A DNA stretch of 8,470 nucleotides from JBHHYR01 sp046757585 (GTDB taxonomy: Bacteria > Desulfobacterota > Binatia > HRBIN30). Position 1 is the first letter of the stretch. The number at the start of each line of letters is the position of its first letter. The notes beneath the pieces are model-generated. The model was not told the origin of the DNA, searched no databases, and saw only the letters and a program-made list of their open reading frames with translations. The translations under genes were made by a program, and so were the position numbers. Shown piece after piece: positions 1 through 5,321 of the stretch. The stretch spans positions 1 to 8,470 of the forward strand of contig JBHHYR010000165.1 of NCBI GenBank assembly GCA_046757585.1. Reading direction: 5' to 3'.

Positions 1-2
1 AT

Positions 3-131
3 CCCAAATTGGTCGAGATCAACTGCGAGGCGGCACGCTTGGTTAACTGGTATCGGGCTCCGGTACGCGAAGGGAACGACAAGAGCGCGGTAGGAGAAGG
101 CCGATCCAGAGGCAGGGGCTGGGCTCCGTAG
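3..131 (+). CDS. Possible C-terminal end of an upstream gene (partial)
   Basis: One forward frame is open from the window edge to a TAG at 129-131, giving 42 residues that begin PKLVEINCEAARLVNWY and end RGRGWAP. The first part is mixed acidic and hydrophobic and looks coding-like; the last dozen residues are Gly/Arg-rich. The stop codon touches a terminator-like hairpin (130-151), which is where a gene end would be expected. The product cannot be recognised from so short a tail, and the open frame could be chance in GC-rich DNA. Confidence 0.3.
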   Translation, partial: PKLVEINCEAARLVNWYRAPVREGNDKSAVGEGRSRGRGWAP

Positions 132-151
132 GGGGCCGTGTACCCCCTTTT
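130..151 (+). terminator. Intrinsic terminator-like hairpin with T tract
   Basis: AGGGGG (130-135) pairs with CCCCCT (143-148) around a 7-nt loop, and the right arm runs into TTTT (148-151). This is a short, all-GC stem followed by a U tract on the plus strand, the usual layout of a Rho-independent terminator. The stem is short (6 bp) and the T run is only four bases, so it may be weak. It directly follows the possible stop codon at 129-131. Confidence 0.5.
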
Positions 152-178
152 GTACTCGGCAATGCGCAAATATATCAT
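150..178 (+). promoter_or_regulatory. Candidate sigma-70-like promoter
   Basis: TTGTAC (150-155, a poor 3/6 match to the -35 consensus) is followed after 17 nt by TATCAT (173-178, 5/6 to the -10 consensus). It starts inside the T tract of the preceding terminator-like hairpin and is the most AT-rich patch in the first 500 bases. If real, it would give a leader of about 330 nt before the gene at 516. The -35 element is weak, so this is only a candidate. Confidence 0.25.
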
Positions 179-515
179 TGCAGGAGCTGAGGGACGGCGG
201 CCGCCGCAGGGGGGCGCTGGCCGGCCGAGCAACGGCCTCACCGTGCGGCCGCCGAAAAAAGTTTCTCTTTCCCCTCATTTTGCGCTTCCCTTCCGTGCAA
301 ATGCCGAGTAAATTCTGCCTCCGAGTCCTGGGAGGCGCTTTCGTGTCGCTCCCGGGCATGCCGCTGAGCAGAGTGATCTGTTACCGGTCACTGAGGAGCG
401 GCAGCTTGCAGGTAGAGCGAACTTGGCAGGGTCCAGACCTGCCGTAGCGGCGCCCAGCGGTGCCGTGAATGCTGGCGGAACGCCGAACACGGGGAAGGGA
501 GAGAGGAGAGCAAGG
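179..515. other. Gene-free leader region with several small symmetric elements
   Basis: No convincing coding sequence is seen here; the short open frames have no ribosome site and no recognisable content. Visible structure: a perfect 12-bp palindrome CGGCGGCCGCCG at 195-206; a 10-bp direct repeat GCGGCCGCCG at 197-206 and 245-254; an A6 run followed by a pyrimidine-rich tract (about 255-298); a 6-bp hairpin GCCTCC/GGAGGC at 317-322/331-336; an imperfect palindrome centred on ACCGGT (377-394); and an inverted repeat GGCAGG/CCTGCC at 425-430/438-443. These could be operators or a structured 5' leader for the gene at 516, but no known RNA family is recognised. Confidence 0.35.
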
Positions 516-971
516 ATGTCGACCCGCCGTGGAAGCGGTTGGAACGAGGGGGCGCGGCCCAGTCCAGGTGCCACACAAAGGATGATGGATCCTGGCGATC
601 AAGTGGCGAGCAACGAGAGGCTATTCGGTGCGGAAAGGGGTTCTGGCGCTCCGCATGGTTCGTCGCGCAAGCGGCGGCGCCGGCGCCGGCCGCAAGGTGC
701 AAAACGGCATGGGCCCGTTCAAGCCAGAACCTCGCACTCGCAAGTCGTCAGTCGAGAGCATGTATTTCAGGACATTGAAGGCCTCTTGCGGCGGATCCGC
801 GAGCAAGCGGAAGAATCTACCACCTGGACTGAGCAGCAACTGAGCGAGATCACGCAGAGTGTCACCGGCTTTACCAGAGCGCTGGAGCACGAGGCGGACC
901 CGATTTCGGACCGGGCACGTACCGAATACCAGCGGTTGCGAGAGAAGCTCAGCCAAGCCCTCAAGGGCTAA
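516..971 (+). CDS. Small basic/coiled-coil hypothetical protein
   Basis: The product is 151 aa and its function is not recognised. Residues 1-80 are polar and low complexity, with a basic patch at 51-64 (RKRRRRRRPQGAKR) of the kind that binds nucleic acid or other polyanions. Residues 81-150 look like a continuous amphipathic helical region, with heptad-like stretches such as HVFQDIEGLLRRIREQAEE near the start and ARTEYQRLREKLSQALK at the end. The ATG at 516 was chosen because a purine-rich GGAGAG lies at 504-509, six bases upstream. The same frame stays open back to a TTG at 423, but that start has no ribosome site and the added residues are low complexity. There is no signal peptide or membrane segment. 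A DNA- or RNA-associated helical protein is a reasonable guess but unproven. The next gene is convergent, across a 111-bp gap with no clear terminator. Confidence 0.6.
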   Translation: MSTRRGSGWNEGARPSPGATQRMMDPGDQVASNERLFGAERGSGAPHGSSRKRRRRRRPQGAKRHGPVQARTSHSQVVSREHVFQDIEGLLRRIREQAEESTTWTEQQLSEITQSVTGFTRALEHEADPISDRARTEYQRLREKLSQALKG

Positions 972-1082
972 AACTAGCTCCTGAGCGCGCACAGAACGGT
1001 TGTCTCGCGGAAAATCGGTGGCCCCAAGAAGGTACGTGGGCGGGCCGGCGAAACGCTCCGGTGCAGCCTGTACCCGAGCACG

Positions 1083-1433
1083 CTAGGTGTCGGAAAGATC
1101 GGCCGCGGTGATGAGACTGCCGCGGTTGGATTTGACCGCACGAGAGATCCGCTGCGCGAGGTCCGCCGTCGCCCAACGCTGGCGGACGAGAAAAGCCGCG
1201 GCGTCTTGTGACAGCCCCGGGGTCTGCTTGTGTTGCTCTGTTTCGAACCGACGGAGCAGGTGAGCAGCCACCACGAGGGCTCCCGCTTGAACGCCTGGTA
1301 CGGGATGAACCTGGCGCAGGTAGCGTACCTTGGCGGCGTTCGGAGACCTCGCCGGGCGCTGGGCAGTGGCCGCCGTGCTGCTGGGTTGCCGCTTGCCGTG
1401 TCGTTTCATGAATAGCGATACCTTCTCATGCAT
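1083..1433 (-). CDS. Stand-alone sigma-54 activator lid-like protein (no ATPase core)
   Basis: The product is 116 aa. Residues 73-113 resemble the C-terminal helical lid of sigma-54 AAA+ activators: GLSQDAAAFLV, a Trp, then ISRAV, RG, and LITAADL. Against the complete activator at 1769-3142 I count 20 identities in 43 columns. The alignment needs a 2-residue gap exactly where the GNVRE sensor II motif should be, so the sensor II Arg is missing. Residues 55-65 (VAAHLLRRFE) also fit the family helix before the lid. Residues 1-35 are basic and low complexity. Walker A, Walker B, GAFTGA, Arg fingers and Fis-type helix-turn-helix are all absent. It could be a decayed paralog fragment or a domesticated small protein. 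The frame is intact, which slightly favours the latter. An alternative ATG at 1409 (108 aa) has GAGAAGG 11 nt upstream; the ATG at 1433 has a more distant GGGAGA. Confidence 0.5.
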   Translation of the reverse strand: MHEKVSLFMKRHGKRQPSSTAATAQRPARSPNAAKVRYLRQVHPVPGVQAGALVVAAHLLRRFETEQHKQTPGLSQDAAAFLVRQRWATADLAQRISRAVKSNRGSLITAADLSDT

Positions 1434-1768
1434 GGCCGACAGAGAGTCTCCCAGCCTACGGCCTCTGGTTGGTGACGACGGTGGCGTCCGTTGAAGGCTC
1501 GATCTGTTGGCGGCTGGCTACGGGGGCGGATGCCATTGTTTTCGCTTCGCGAGGCGACTGTGCTCTCGCCGTCGCAAGCGACATGCCAAACGTCACGGTA
1601 GCTGCTCGCAGAAGACTATGCGGCCGTGAAGAGGCGTTTGACGCCGGCCAGATGTTCTTTCGGTGACGGGGAAGATCGGAAAGCGTTCTTTTCTTGGCGC
1701 AGGGGGGACGAGCTACAGGGCATCACAGTCACACAGCATCTGTGTGCCTTGCAGCCAGTGTCGGCAAT
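1434..1768. other. Gene-free stretch between two leftward genes
   Basis: This 335-bp stretch separates the lid-like ORF from the end of the response regulator gene; both are read leftward. A 65-codon plus-strand frame (TTG at 1469 to TGA at 1666) has no ribosome site and no recognisable content, so it is not called. No clear promoter was seen for the leftward small ORF. The only distinct structure is the hairpin at 1730-1746, listed separately. Confidence 0.4.
1730..1746 (-). terminator. Hairpin just beyond the response regulator gene
   Basis: CACACAG (1730-1736) and CTGTGTG (1740-1746) form a perfect 7-bp stem with a 3-nt loop. It lies 22 nt past the stop codon of the leftward gene ending at 1769, a plausible place for a terminator or 3'-end stabilising stem. 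There is no T tract on either strand, so intrinsic termination is doubtful. Confidence 0.25.
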
Positions 1769-3142
1769 TTACTTCGCCACGATGCCGTACTTCTCTAATC
1801 GGTAACGAAGCGCGCCCCTCCCGATACCCAGCAGGCGCGCGGCGCGGGTTAAATTGTTTCCGGCACGCTCCAAGGCCTGCAACAGTAACGTCCGTTCCAC
1901 GCTGCCGAGACTGAAGCCGTCAGGGGGAAGCGTCAGATCCGTTCGCTCCGGCGCGTCATCGCTCGGGAAGTCCGCCGCGACGATGAGGTTGCCACGACTG
2001 ATGATCACCGCGCGTTCGATCGCGTTGGCCAATTCCCGAACGTTCCCTTCCCACGGCGCGTTCAGCAGGTAATCGACGGCATCTTGAGAGAAGCCGGGCA
2101 GCCGTTTACCGGTCTGGCGCCCAAGGTCCTCCAGAATTCGCGACGCGAGAGGCAAGATGTCTTCACGGCGCTCGCGCAGGGGCGCGATGTGGATCGGTAG
2201 CACGTTCAGTCGGAAGTACAAATCCTCCCGGAACTCTTTCGCCCGGACCCGTTGCCGCAGGTCGGCGTTGGTGGCAGACATGAGGCGAGCCCCCACGCGC
2301 ACCGGTCGCGTAGCACCGACGGGGATCATTTCGCGCGTTTCAATGACACGCAGCAGCTTGGCTTGTGCCGTCCAGGGTAAGTCACTGATTTCGTCCAGTA
2401 GCAGGCTGCCCCTGGCAGCTTGCTCCAGCAGTCCCGCCTTGCGCTGCTGCGCTCCGGAGAACGCGCCCTTCTCGTGGCCGAATAGTTCGCTCTCAACGAG
2501 TGTTTCCGGGATGGCGGCGCAGTTGAGGGCGAAGAACGGACCGTGGCAGCGCCGGCTGTTGTAGTGGATCGCCCGTGCAAGTACCTCCTTGCCCACGCCG
2601 CTTTCGCCCGTGATCAAAACGATGACCTCACGCTTCGCCGCCTCTTCAGCCAGCCGCACCACCTTCTGCATCTTCGGCGACACAGCGACCAGCCCGGAGA
2701 AATCGTATTTCTCCTCGACCTCCTCCAATAGGCGACGGTTCTCAGCAACCAACATGTTGTGCGTCAGGGCTTTTTCCACCTGGGCAAGAAGGACCTCACT
2801 GCGCACGGGCTTGGTAAGGAAATCGAGTGCCCCGGCTTTCATGGCGTCTACCGCCCGCTCAATGGATCCGTACGCCGTGACGATGATTGCCTGCACGTCG
2901 CCATTCTGTTCGCGCAGCCGTTTGAGGAGTGCGATCCCATCCATCTCAGGCATCGACAGATCGAGCAATGCGACGTCAACGGCGTCCGCACGGTACATCT
3001 TGAGTGCCTCCCGTGGCGACGCCGCCGTTCGCACGGTATGGCCCGCGCGTTGCAAGGTGACTTCCAAGATTCGACGGTTGTCGGCATCGTCGTCGACAAC
3101 AAGCACACGTCCCTTCAACATCAGGCGCGCCGATGGTACCAA
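1769..3142 (-). CDS. NtrC-family sigma-54-dependent response regulator (GAFSGA variant)
   Basis: Cytoplasmic two-component transcription activator of 457 aa with the full REC-AAA+-Fis architecture. REC (about 8-125): acidic pair D17/D18, phosphoacceptor D61, T89 and K111. AAA+ (about 150-385): Walker A GESGVGKE 179-186; GAFSGA 226-231 in place of the sigma-54-contacting GAFTGA; Walker B LLLDE 247-251; sensor I ATN 290-292; Arg fingers R305 and R311; sensor II GNVRE with R369. Fis-type helix-turn-helix at about 428-453 (LTRAARLLGIGRGALRYRLE). All catalytic residues are present, so it should hydrolyse ATP and remodel sigma-54 polymerase when phosphorylated. The start is a judgement: the TTG at 3142 has a strong GGAGGGAGGAGGG five bases upstream, whereas the ATG at 3121 (450 aa) matches usual family N-termini but has no nearby ribosome site. 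It is an orphan here, with no histidine kinase in the window. It is divergent from the nuclease/transporter operon, which it might regulate. Confidence 0.93.
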   Translation of the reverse strand: MVPSARLMLKGRVLVVDDDADNRRILEVTLQRAGHTVRTAASPREALKMYRADAVDVALLDLSMPEMDGIALLKRLREQNGDVQAIIVTAYGSIERAVDAMKAGALDFLTKPVRSEVLLAQVEKALTHNMLVAENRRLLEEVEEKYDFSGLVAVSPKMQKVVRLAEEAAKREVIVLITGESGVGKEVLARAIHYNSRRCHGPFFALNCAAIPETLVESELFGHEKGAFSGAQQRKAGLLEQAARGSLLLDEISDLPWTAQAKLLRVIETREMIPVGATRPVRVGARLMSATNADLRQRVRAKEFREDLYFRLNVLPIHIAPLRERREDILPLASRILEDLGRQTGKRLPGFSQDAVDYLLNAPWEGNVRELANAIERAVIISRGNLIVAADFPSDDAPERTDLTLPPDGFSLGSVERTLLLQALERAGNNLTRAARLLGIGRGALRYRLEKYGIVAK

Positions 3143-3147
3143 AAACG

Positions 3148-3160
3148 CCCTCCTCCCTCC
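3148..3160 (-). promoter_or_regulatory. Strong ribosome binding site deciding a TTG start
   Basis: On the minus strand this reads GGAGGGAGGAGGG, a tandem near-perfect Shine-Dalgarno. Its last G is five bases from the TTG at 3142-3140 but 26 bases from the ATG at 3121-3119. The spacing favours TTG as the initiation codon of the response regulator, adding seven residues ahead of the canonical MLKGRVLVVDDD start. Confidence 0.5.
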
Positions 3161-3162
3161 AA

Positions 3163-3180
3163 GAGGAAGCTGGCTTCCTC
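3163..3180. repeat. Perfect 8-bp inverted repeat next to the regulator's ribosome site
   Basis: GAGGAAGC (3163-3170) and GCTTCCTC (3173-3180) are perfect inverted repeats with a 2-nt centre. The element lies two bases upstream, on the minus strand, of the Shine-Dalgarno tract of the response regulator gene. It could be a dimeric operator in the divergent region, for example for autoregulation, or an RNA hairpin whose CCTC arm can compete for the neighbouring GAGG. The sequence does not decide between these. Confidence 0.45.
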
Positions 3181-3264
3181 CGAGACGACCCTCCGGCACA
3201 CCGGCAAAAGAGCGGGGCGGCTCAGAGTGGGCGGAAAAAGTCCCTCTGGTGCAACCACGGCGAA

Positions 3265-3293
3265 TTGCAACCGCGCTTGTCGGGAAGTATGCT
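3265..3293 (+). promoter_or_regulatory. Candidate sigma-70-like promoter of the rightward operon
   Basis: TTGCAA (3265-3270, 4/6 to -35) is separated by exactly 17 nt from TATGCT (3288-3293, 4/6 to -10). It would start transcription near 3300, about 47 nt before the first ORF at 3347. A direct repeat TGCAACC lies at 3250-3256 and 3266-3272; its second copy overlaps the -35 box, so it could be a regulator site. No good sigma-54 promoter was found here. Confidence 0.4.
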
Positions 3294-3316
3294 GTAATGT
3301 CCGAGGTCGATGCGAA

Positions 3317-3341
3317 GCACCTCCTTCCAGGCGGGAGGTGC
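3317..3341 (+). promoter_or_regulatory. Leader hairpin sequestering the Shine-Dalgarno
   Basis: GCACCTCC (3317-3324) is perfectly complementary to GGAGGTGC (3334-3341), giving an 8-bp GC-rich stem with a 9-nt loop. The right arm contains the Shine-Dalgarno GGGAGGTG (3333-3340), six bases before the ATG at 3347. Folding would hide the ribosome site. An identical second GGAGGTGC at 3387-3394, inside the coding region, could pair with the same left arm and release the site, so two mutually exclusive folds are possible. This fits a translational switch (thermosensor, ligand- or protein-controlled), but no known riboswitch class is recognised. Confidence 0.55.
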
Positions 3342-3346
3342 GCACG

Positions 3347-3469
3347 ATGGATCCGGGGTTCTCACGCCGGCGCTCCTGGGCGTGCCGGAGGTGCGAGGAG
3401 GGGTGTTGTGGCACCGGCGGTTGTTGCGGCGTCTACGCGCCGTGTGGCGCCGGACGCCGCATGCTGTAA
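3347..3469 (+). CDS. Cysteine-rich 40-aa leader ORF
   Basis: A 40-residue ORF with seven cysteines at positions 13, 16, 20, 21, 26, 27 and 33 (pattern CxxC, CC, CC, C) in a Gly/Arg-rich chain beginning MDPGFSRRRSW. The family is not recognised. Such spacing could bind a metal such as zinc or iron, form disulfides, or be a modified-peptide core. The main support for translation is the strong GGGAGGTG six bases before the ATG and the TAA only three bases before the next start, which itself has no ribosome site. It shares its reading frame with the downstream nuclease-like gene, so the two are split only by TAA plus one codon. It may act as a small protein, a translational leader, or a vestigial N-terminus. 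The same frame is also open upstream, antisense to the regulator gene, so Cys codons arising by chance in GC-rich DNA cannot be excluded. Confidence 0.45.
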   Translation: MDPGFSRRRSWACRRCEEGCCGTGGCCGVYAPCGAGRRML

Positions 3470-3472
3470 ACA

Positions 3473-4354
3473 GTGACGTCCACCGCAGAGCGTATCCGAC
3501 AGGTAGAGGAGAGTGTCAATCGTCTCGCGTACGATGTGGATGCACTGCGCGCGCAGCTCGCCCGCGATACGCAGAGAGAGCTGCGCCACGCGCTCCGCCG
3601 GCGCGGGTTGGTATGGAAGAAGGCGTTGCATGAGGGCTGTGTTGTTCCCCCCACCGCCAAGGCTCAGGAAGAACTGTACCAGCTGCTGCAGCACTACTCG
3701 TTCCGTCTGTTTCTGCGCGATGTGATCAAACACCGGGAACGGTTCGGCCTTGCTGACCTGCTTCGCTACTGCAGCCCGGCAAGCGGCCGGCGCTATCTCC
3801 GATGGCTGCGCGATCACAAGCTCGTCCGGGGTACGGGCAAGCACTTTCACCTCGCCATCGATGCGGTCTCGTTCGGCCCAACCCTCGAATGGTTCGTCTC
3901 GAGGGTCCTGGAGCACGAGTACGGGATTCCCAGCGGTTGGAACATTCGACTCGACGCGGCACGCGGTGGCGGCGATTACGATGTTGTCGGTCTGCAGGAA
4001 GGCACGTGCGTGTATATCGAGACCAAGTCCTCACCACCACGCAACATCGAGGTGACGCAGGTCCGCGCCTTTCTTGATCGCGTCGAAACACTGCGGCCGG
4101 ACGTGGCGATTTTCCTCAACGATACGCAGCTTCGGATGGGCGACAAGATCGTCGTGCTGTTCACCGCGGCGCTACGGCACAGGCTCGGACGGCGTGCAGC
4201 CATGTTTCCCTTAGAACGTCTCAGCGGCGAGATCTTCGTGGCTGCGGAGCGGCTGTTCATTGCCAACAGCGCGCCAGACCTGGTCGGCAACATCGGCCTT
4301 TGTCTGGCGCAGTACTTCCGTGCACAGGGTTTGCACTGGGATCGGCGCCGCTGA
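3473..4354 (+). CDS. Coiled-coil/winged-helix PD-(D/E)XK nuclease-like protein
   Basis: The product is 293 aa with no signal peptide or membrane segment. Residues 1-45 look like a coiled coil (AERIRQVEESVNRLAYDVD onward). Residues about 63-128 look like a winged helix (FGLADLLRYCS, then RRYLRWLRDHKLVR and a short wing KHFHL). Residues about 135-230 carry a PD-(D/E)XK core: E139 in the first helix, GGGDYDVVGL with D170, then VYIETKSS with E183 and K185. The D-x12-ExK spacing is typical of Mrr-like and other restriction-type nucleases, so metal-dependent DNA cleavage is plausible but unproven. Coiled-coil-plus-PD-(D/E)XK proteins are known (for example DUF3782-type), but membership is not claimed. 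The GTG start has no Shine-Dalgarno and sits three bases after the Cys-rich ORF, implying coupled translation. Its TGA overlaps the next ATG by one base (TGATG). Confidence 0.72.
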   Translation: MTSTAERIRQVEESVNRLAYDVDALRAQLARDTQRELRHALRRRGLVWKKALHEGCVVPPTAKAQEELYQLLQHYSFRLFLRDVIKHRERFGLADLLRYCSPASGRRYLRWLRDHKLVRGTGKHFHLAIDAVSFGPTLEWFVSRVLEHEYGIPSGWNIRLDAARGGGDYDVVGLQEGTCVYIETKSSPPRNIEVTQVRAFLDRVETLRPDVAIFLNDTQLRMGDKIVVLFTAALRHRLGRRAAMFPLERLSGEIFVAAERLFIANSAPDLVGNIGLCLAQYFRAQGLHWDRRR

Positions 4355-5271
4355 TGGCTTTCCTGCAACGCCTCGCCTGGAGCGTCGTGATCTTGCTCGG
4401 AGTCACGATGCTGACGTTTACGATCGCCTTCGTCATTCCCAGTGATCCTGCCCGCACGGTTGCTGGCCCGAAGGCGGACCCGCAGACTCTCGCAACCATC
4501 CGGCGCGACCTCGGCCTCGATCAGCCATTAGTGGTCCAGTACGTGCGGTACGTGCAGCGCCTCGCGCATGGCGATTTCGGCCGCTCGTACCTGACGCGGC
4601 GGAACGTCCTCGATGCGATCCTCGATCGACTCCCCGCCACAGCATACCTGGCGTCGACCAGCTTTGCCTTGGCGGCTCTGATCGGCATCGTGTTGGGCTG
4701 TGTGACCGCGACACGACGCGGGTCTGCGATGGATCTTGCCGTGCTGGTTGCGTCGCTCGTGGCGCTGTCTCTGCCGGTGTTCTGGGTCGGGATGCTGTTA
4801 CTCTACTTCGTGGCATACCGGCTCCAGCTGTTGCCCCTTGGCGGGTATGGAAGGCCGAACGTCGTGCTGCCTGCGTGTACCCTTGCGTTGGGCGGCGCTG
4901 CTTATTACGCCCGGCTGCTCCATACGAACATGCGCGCAGTGCTGAACGAGGACTACATTCGGACCGCGCACGCGAAGGGGCTGTCCCCGCTGCGCGTTTA
5001 TGGCAAACACGCGCTGCGGAACGCGCTGATGCCGCTCACCACTCTTCTCGGGCTGGACTTCGCCGCCCTGATGGGTGGCGTGGTGCTGACTGAAACCGTG
5101 TTCAACTGGCCGGGGCTAGGTCGGCTCGCGGTCGAAGCAGTGTTCAACCAGGACATACCCATCATCATGGGCACGGTCCTGTTCAGTGCCATGCTCGTCG
5201 TCGGTGCAAACATCGTCGTCGACTTCCTCTACCGCTTGATCGATCCGCGGATTCGCTACCGGCAGCGATGA
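4354..5271 (+). CDS. dppB: DppB/OppB-type ABC peptide permease
   Basis: Inner-membrane permease of 305 aa, the usual DppB/OppB length. The first helix spans about 8-28 (VVILLGVTMLTFTIAFVIP). A periplasmic segment (30-95) includes the family signature RRDLGLDQPLVVQYVRYVQR. Further helices fall at about 98-120, 126-154, 168-190, 228-250 and 270-293. The cytoplasmic EAA-type loop that docks on the ATPase is at 200-227 (DYIRTAHAKGLSPLRVYGKH, then RNALMP), and the C-terminal LTETVFNWPGLGRL signature is intact. The ATG at 4354 was chosen because it overlaps the nuclease stop (TGATG) and gives a canonical N-terminus; there is only a weak ribosome site. It should pair with the DppC-type permease. Substrate (dipeptide, oligopeptide, nickel or other) cannot be told from sequence. 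Confidence 0.93.
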   Translation: MAFLQRLAWSVVILLGVTMLTFTIAFVIPSDPARTVAGPKADPQTLATIRRDLGLDQPLVVQYVRYVQRLAHGDFGRSYLTRRNVLDAILDRLPATAYLASTSFALAALIGIVLGCVTATRRGSAMDLAVLVASLVALSLPVFWVGMLLLYFVAYRLQLLPLGGYGRPNVVLPACTLALGGAAYYARLLHTNMRAVLNEDYIRTAHAKGLSPLRVYGKHALRNALMPLTTLLGLDFAALMGGVVLTETVFNWPGLGRLAVEAVFNQDIPIIMGTVLFSAMLVVGANIVVDFLYRLIDPRIRYRQR

Positions 5272-5321
5272 GCTGGGCGCAAGCCGATTGCAGAACCGTG
5301 ACCAGGGTCAGGGTGCACTGA
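5268..5321 (+). CDS. 17-codon bridging ORF between the two permease genes
   Basis: An ATG at 5268 overlaps the dppB stop (ATGA). The 17-codon frame (MSWAQADCRTVTRVRVH) ends in a TGA at 5319-5321 that overlaps the dppC ATG (TGATG). It fills the only real gap in an otherwise overlapping operon. It may carry terminating dppB ribosomes to the dppC start rather than encode a functional peptide. It is short enough to occur by chance, and dppC has its own modest AGGGTG ribosome site. Confidence 0.25.
   Translation: MSWAQADCRTVTRVRVH

Noticed and set aside
195..254. Repeated GCGGCCGCCG motif as part of a repeat array or mobile element end
   Set aside because: Only two short copies, no further periodicity and no transposase; more likely chance in GC-rich leader DNA.
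423..515. TTG start 31 codons upstream of the gene at 516
   Set aside because: No ribosome site, low-complexity added sequence, and it overlaps an inverted repeat; the ATG at 516 has GGAGAG at good spacing.
1469..1666. 65-codon plus-strand frame in the gap before the response regulator
   Set aside because: TTG start, no Shine-Dalgarno and no recognisable content.
3248..3261. GG-N10-GC pattern suggesting a sigma-54 promoter for the rightward operon
   Set aside because: Only the invariant dinucleotides match; the surrounding bases (TGGTGC and CGGCG) depart from TGGCAC and TTGCA, and the pattern is common by chance in GC-rich DNA.
2589..3476. Long plus-strand open frames (295 aa and 236 aa) opposite the response regulator gene
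   Set aside because: They lie antisense to a clearly coding REC-AAA+-Fis gene, have Ser/Arg-rich shadow composition and no ribosome site. Only the last 40 codons of the 236-aa frame are kept, as the separate Cys-rich ORF with its own start.
3362..3916. Minus-strand 184-aa frame opposite the nuclease-like gene
   Set aside because: It overlaps a gene with recognisable PD-(D/E)XK residues and coupled junctions; its composition looks like an antisense shadow.
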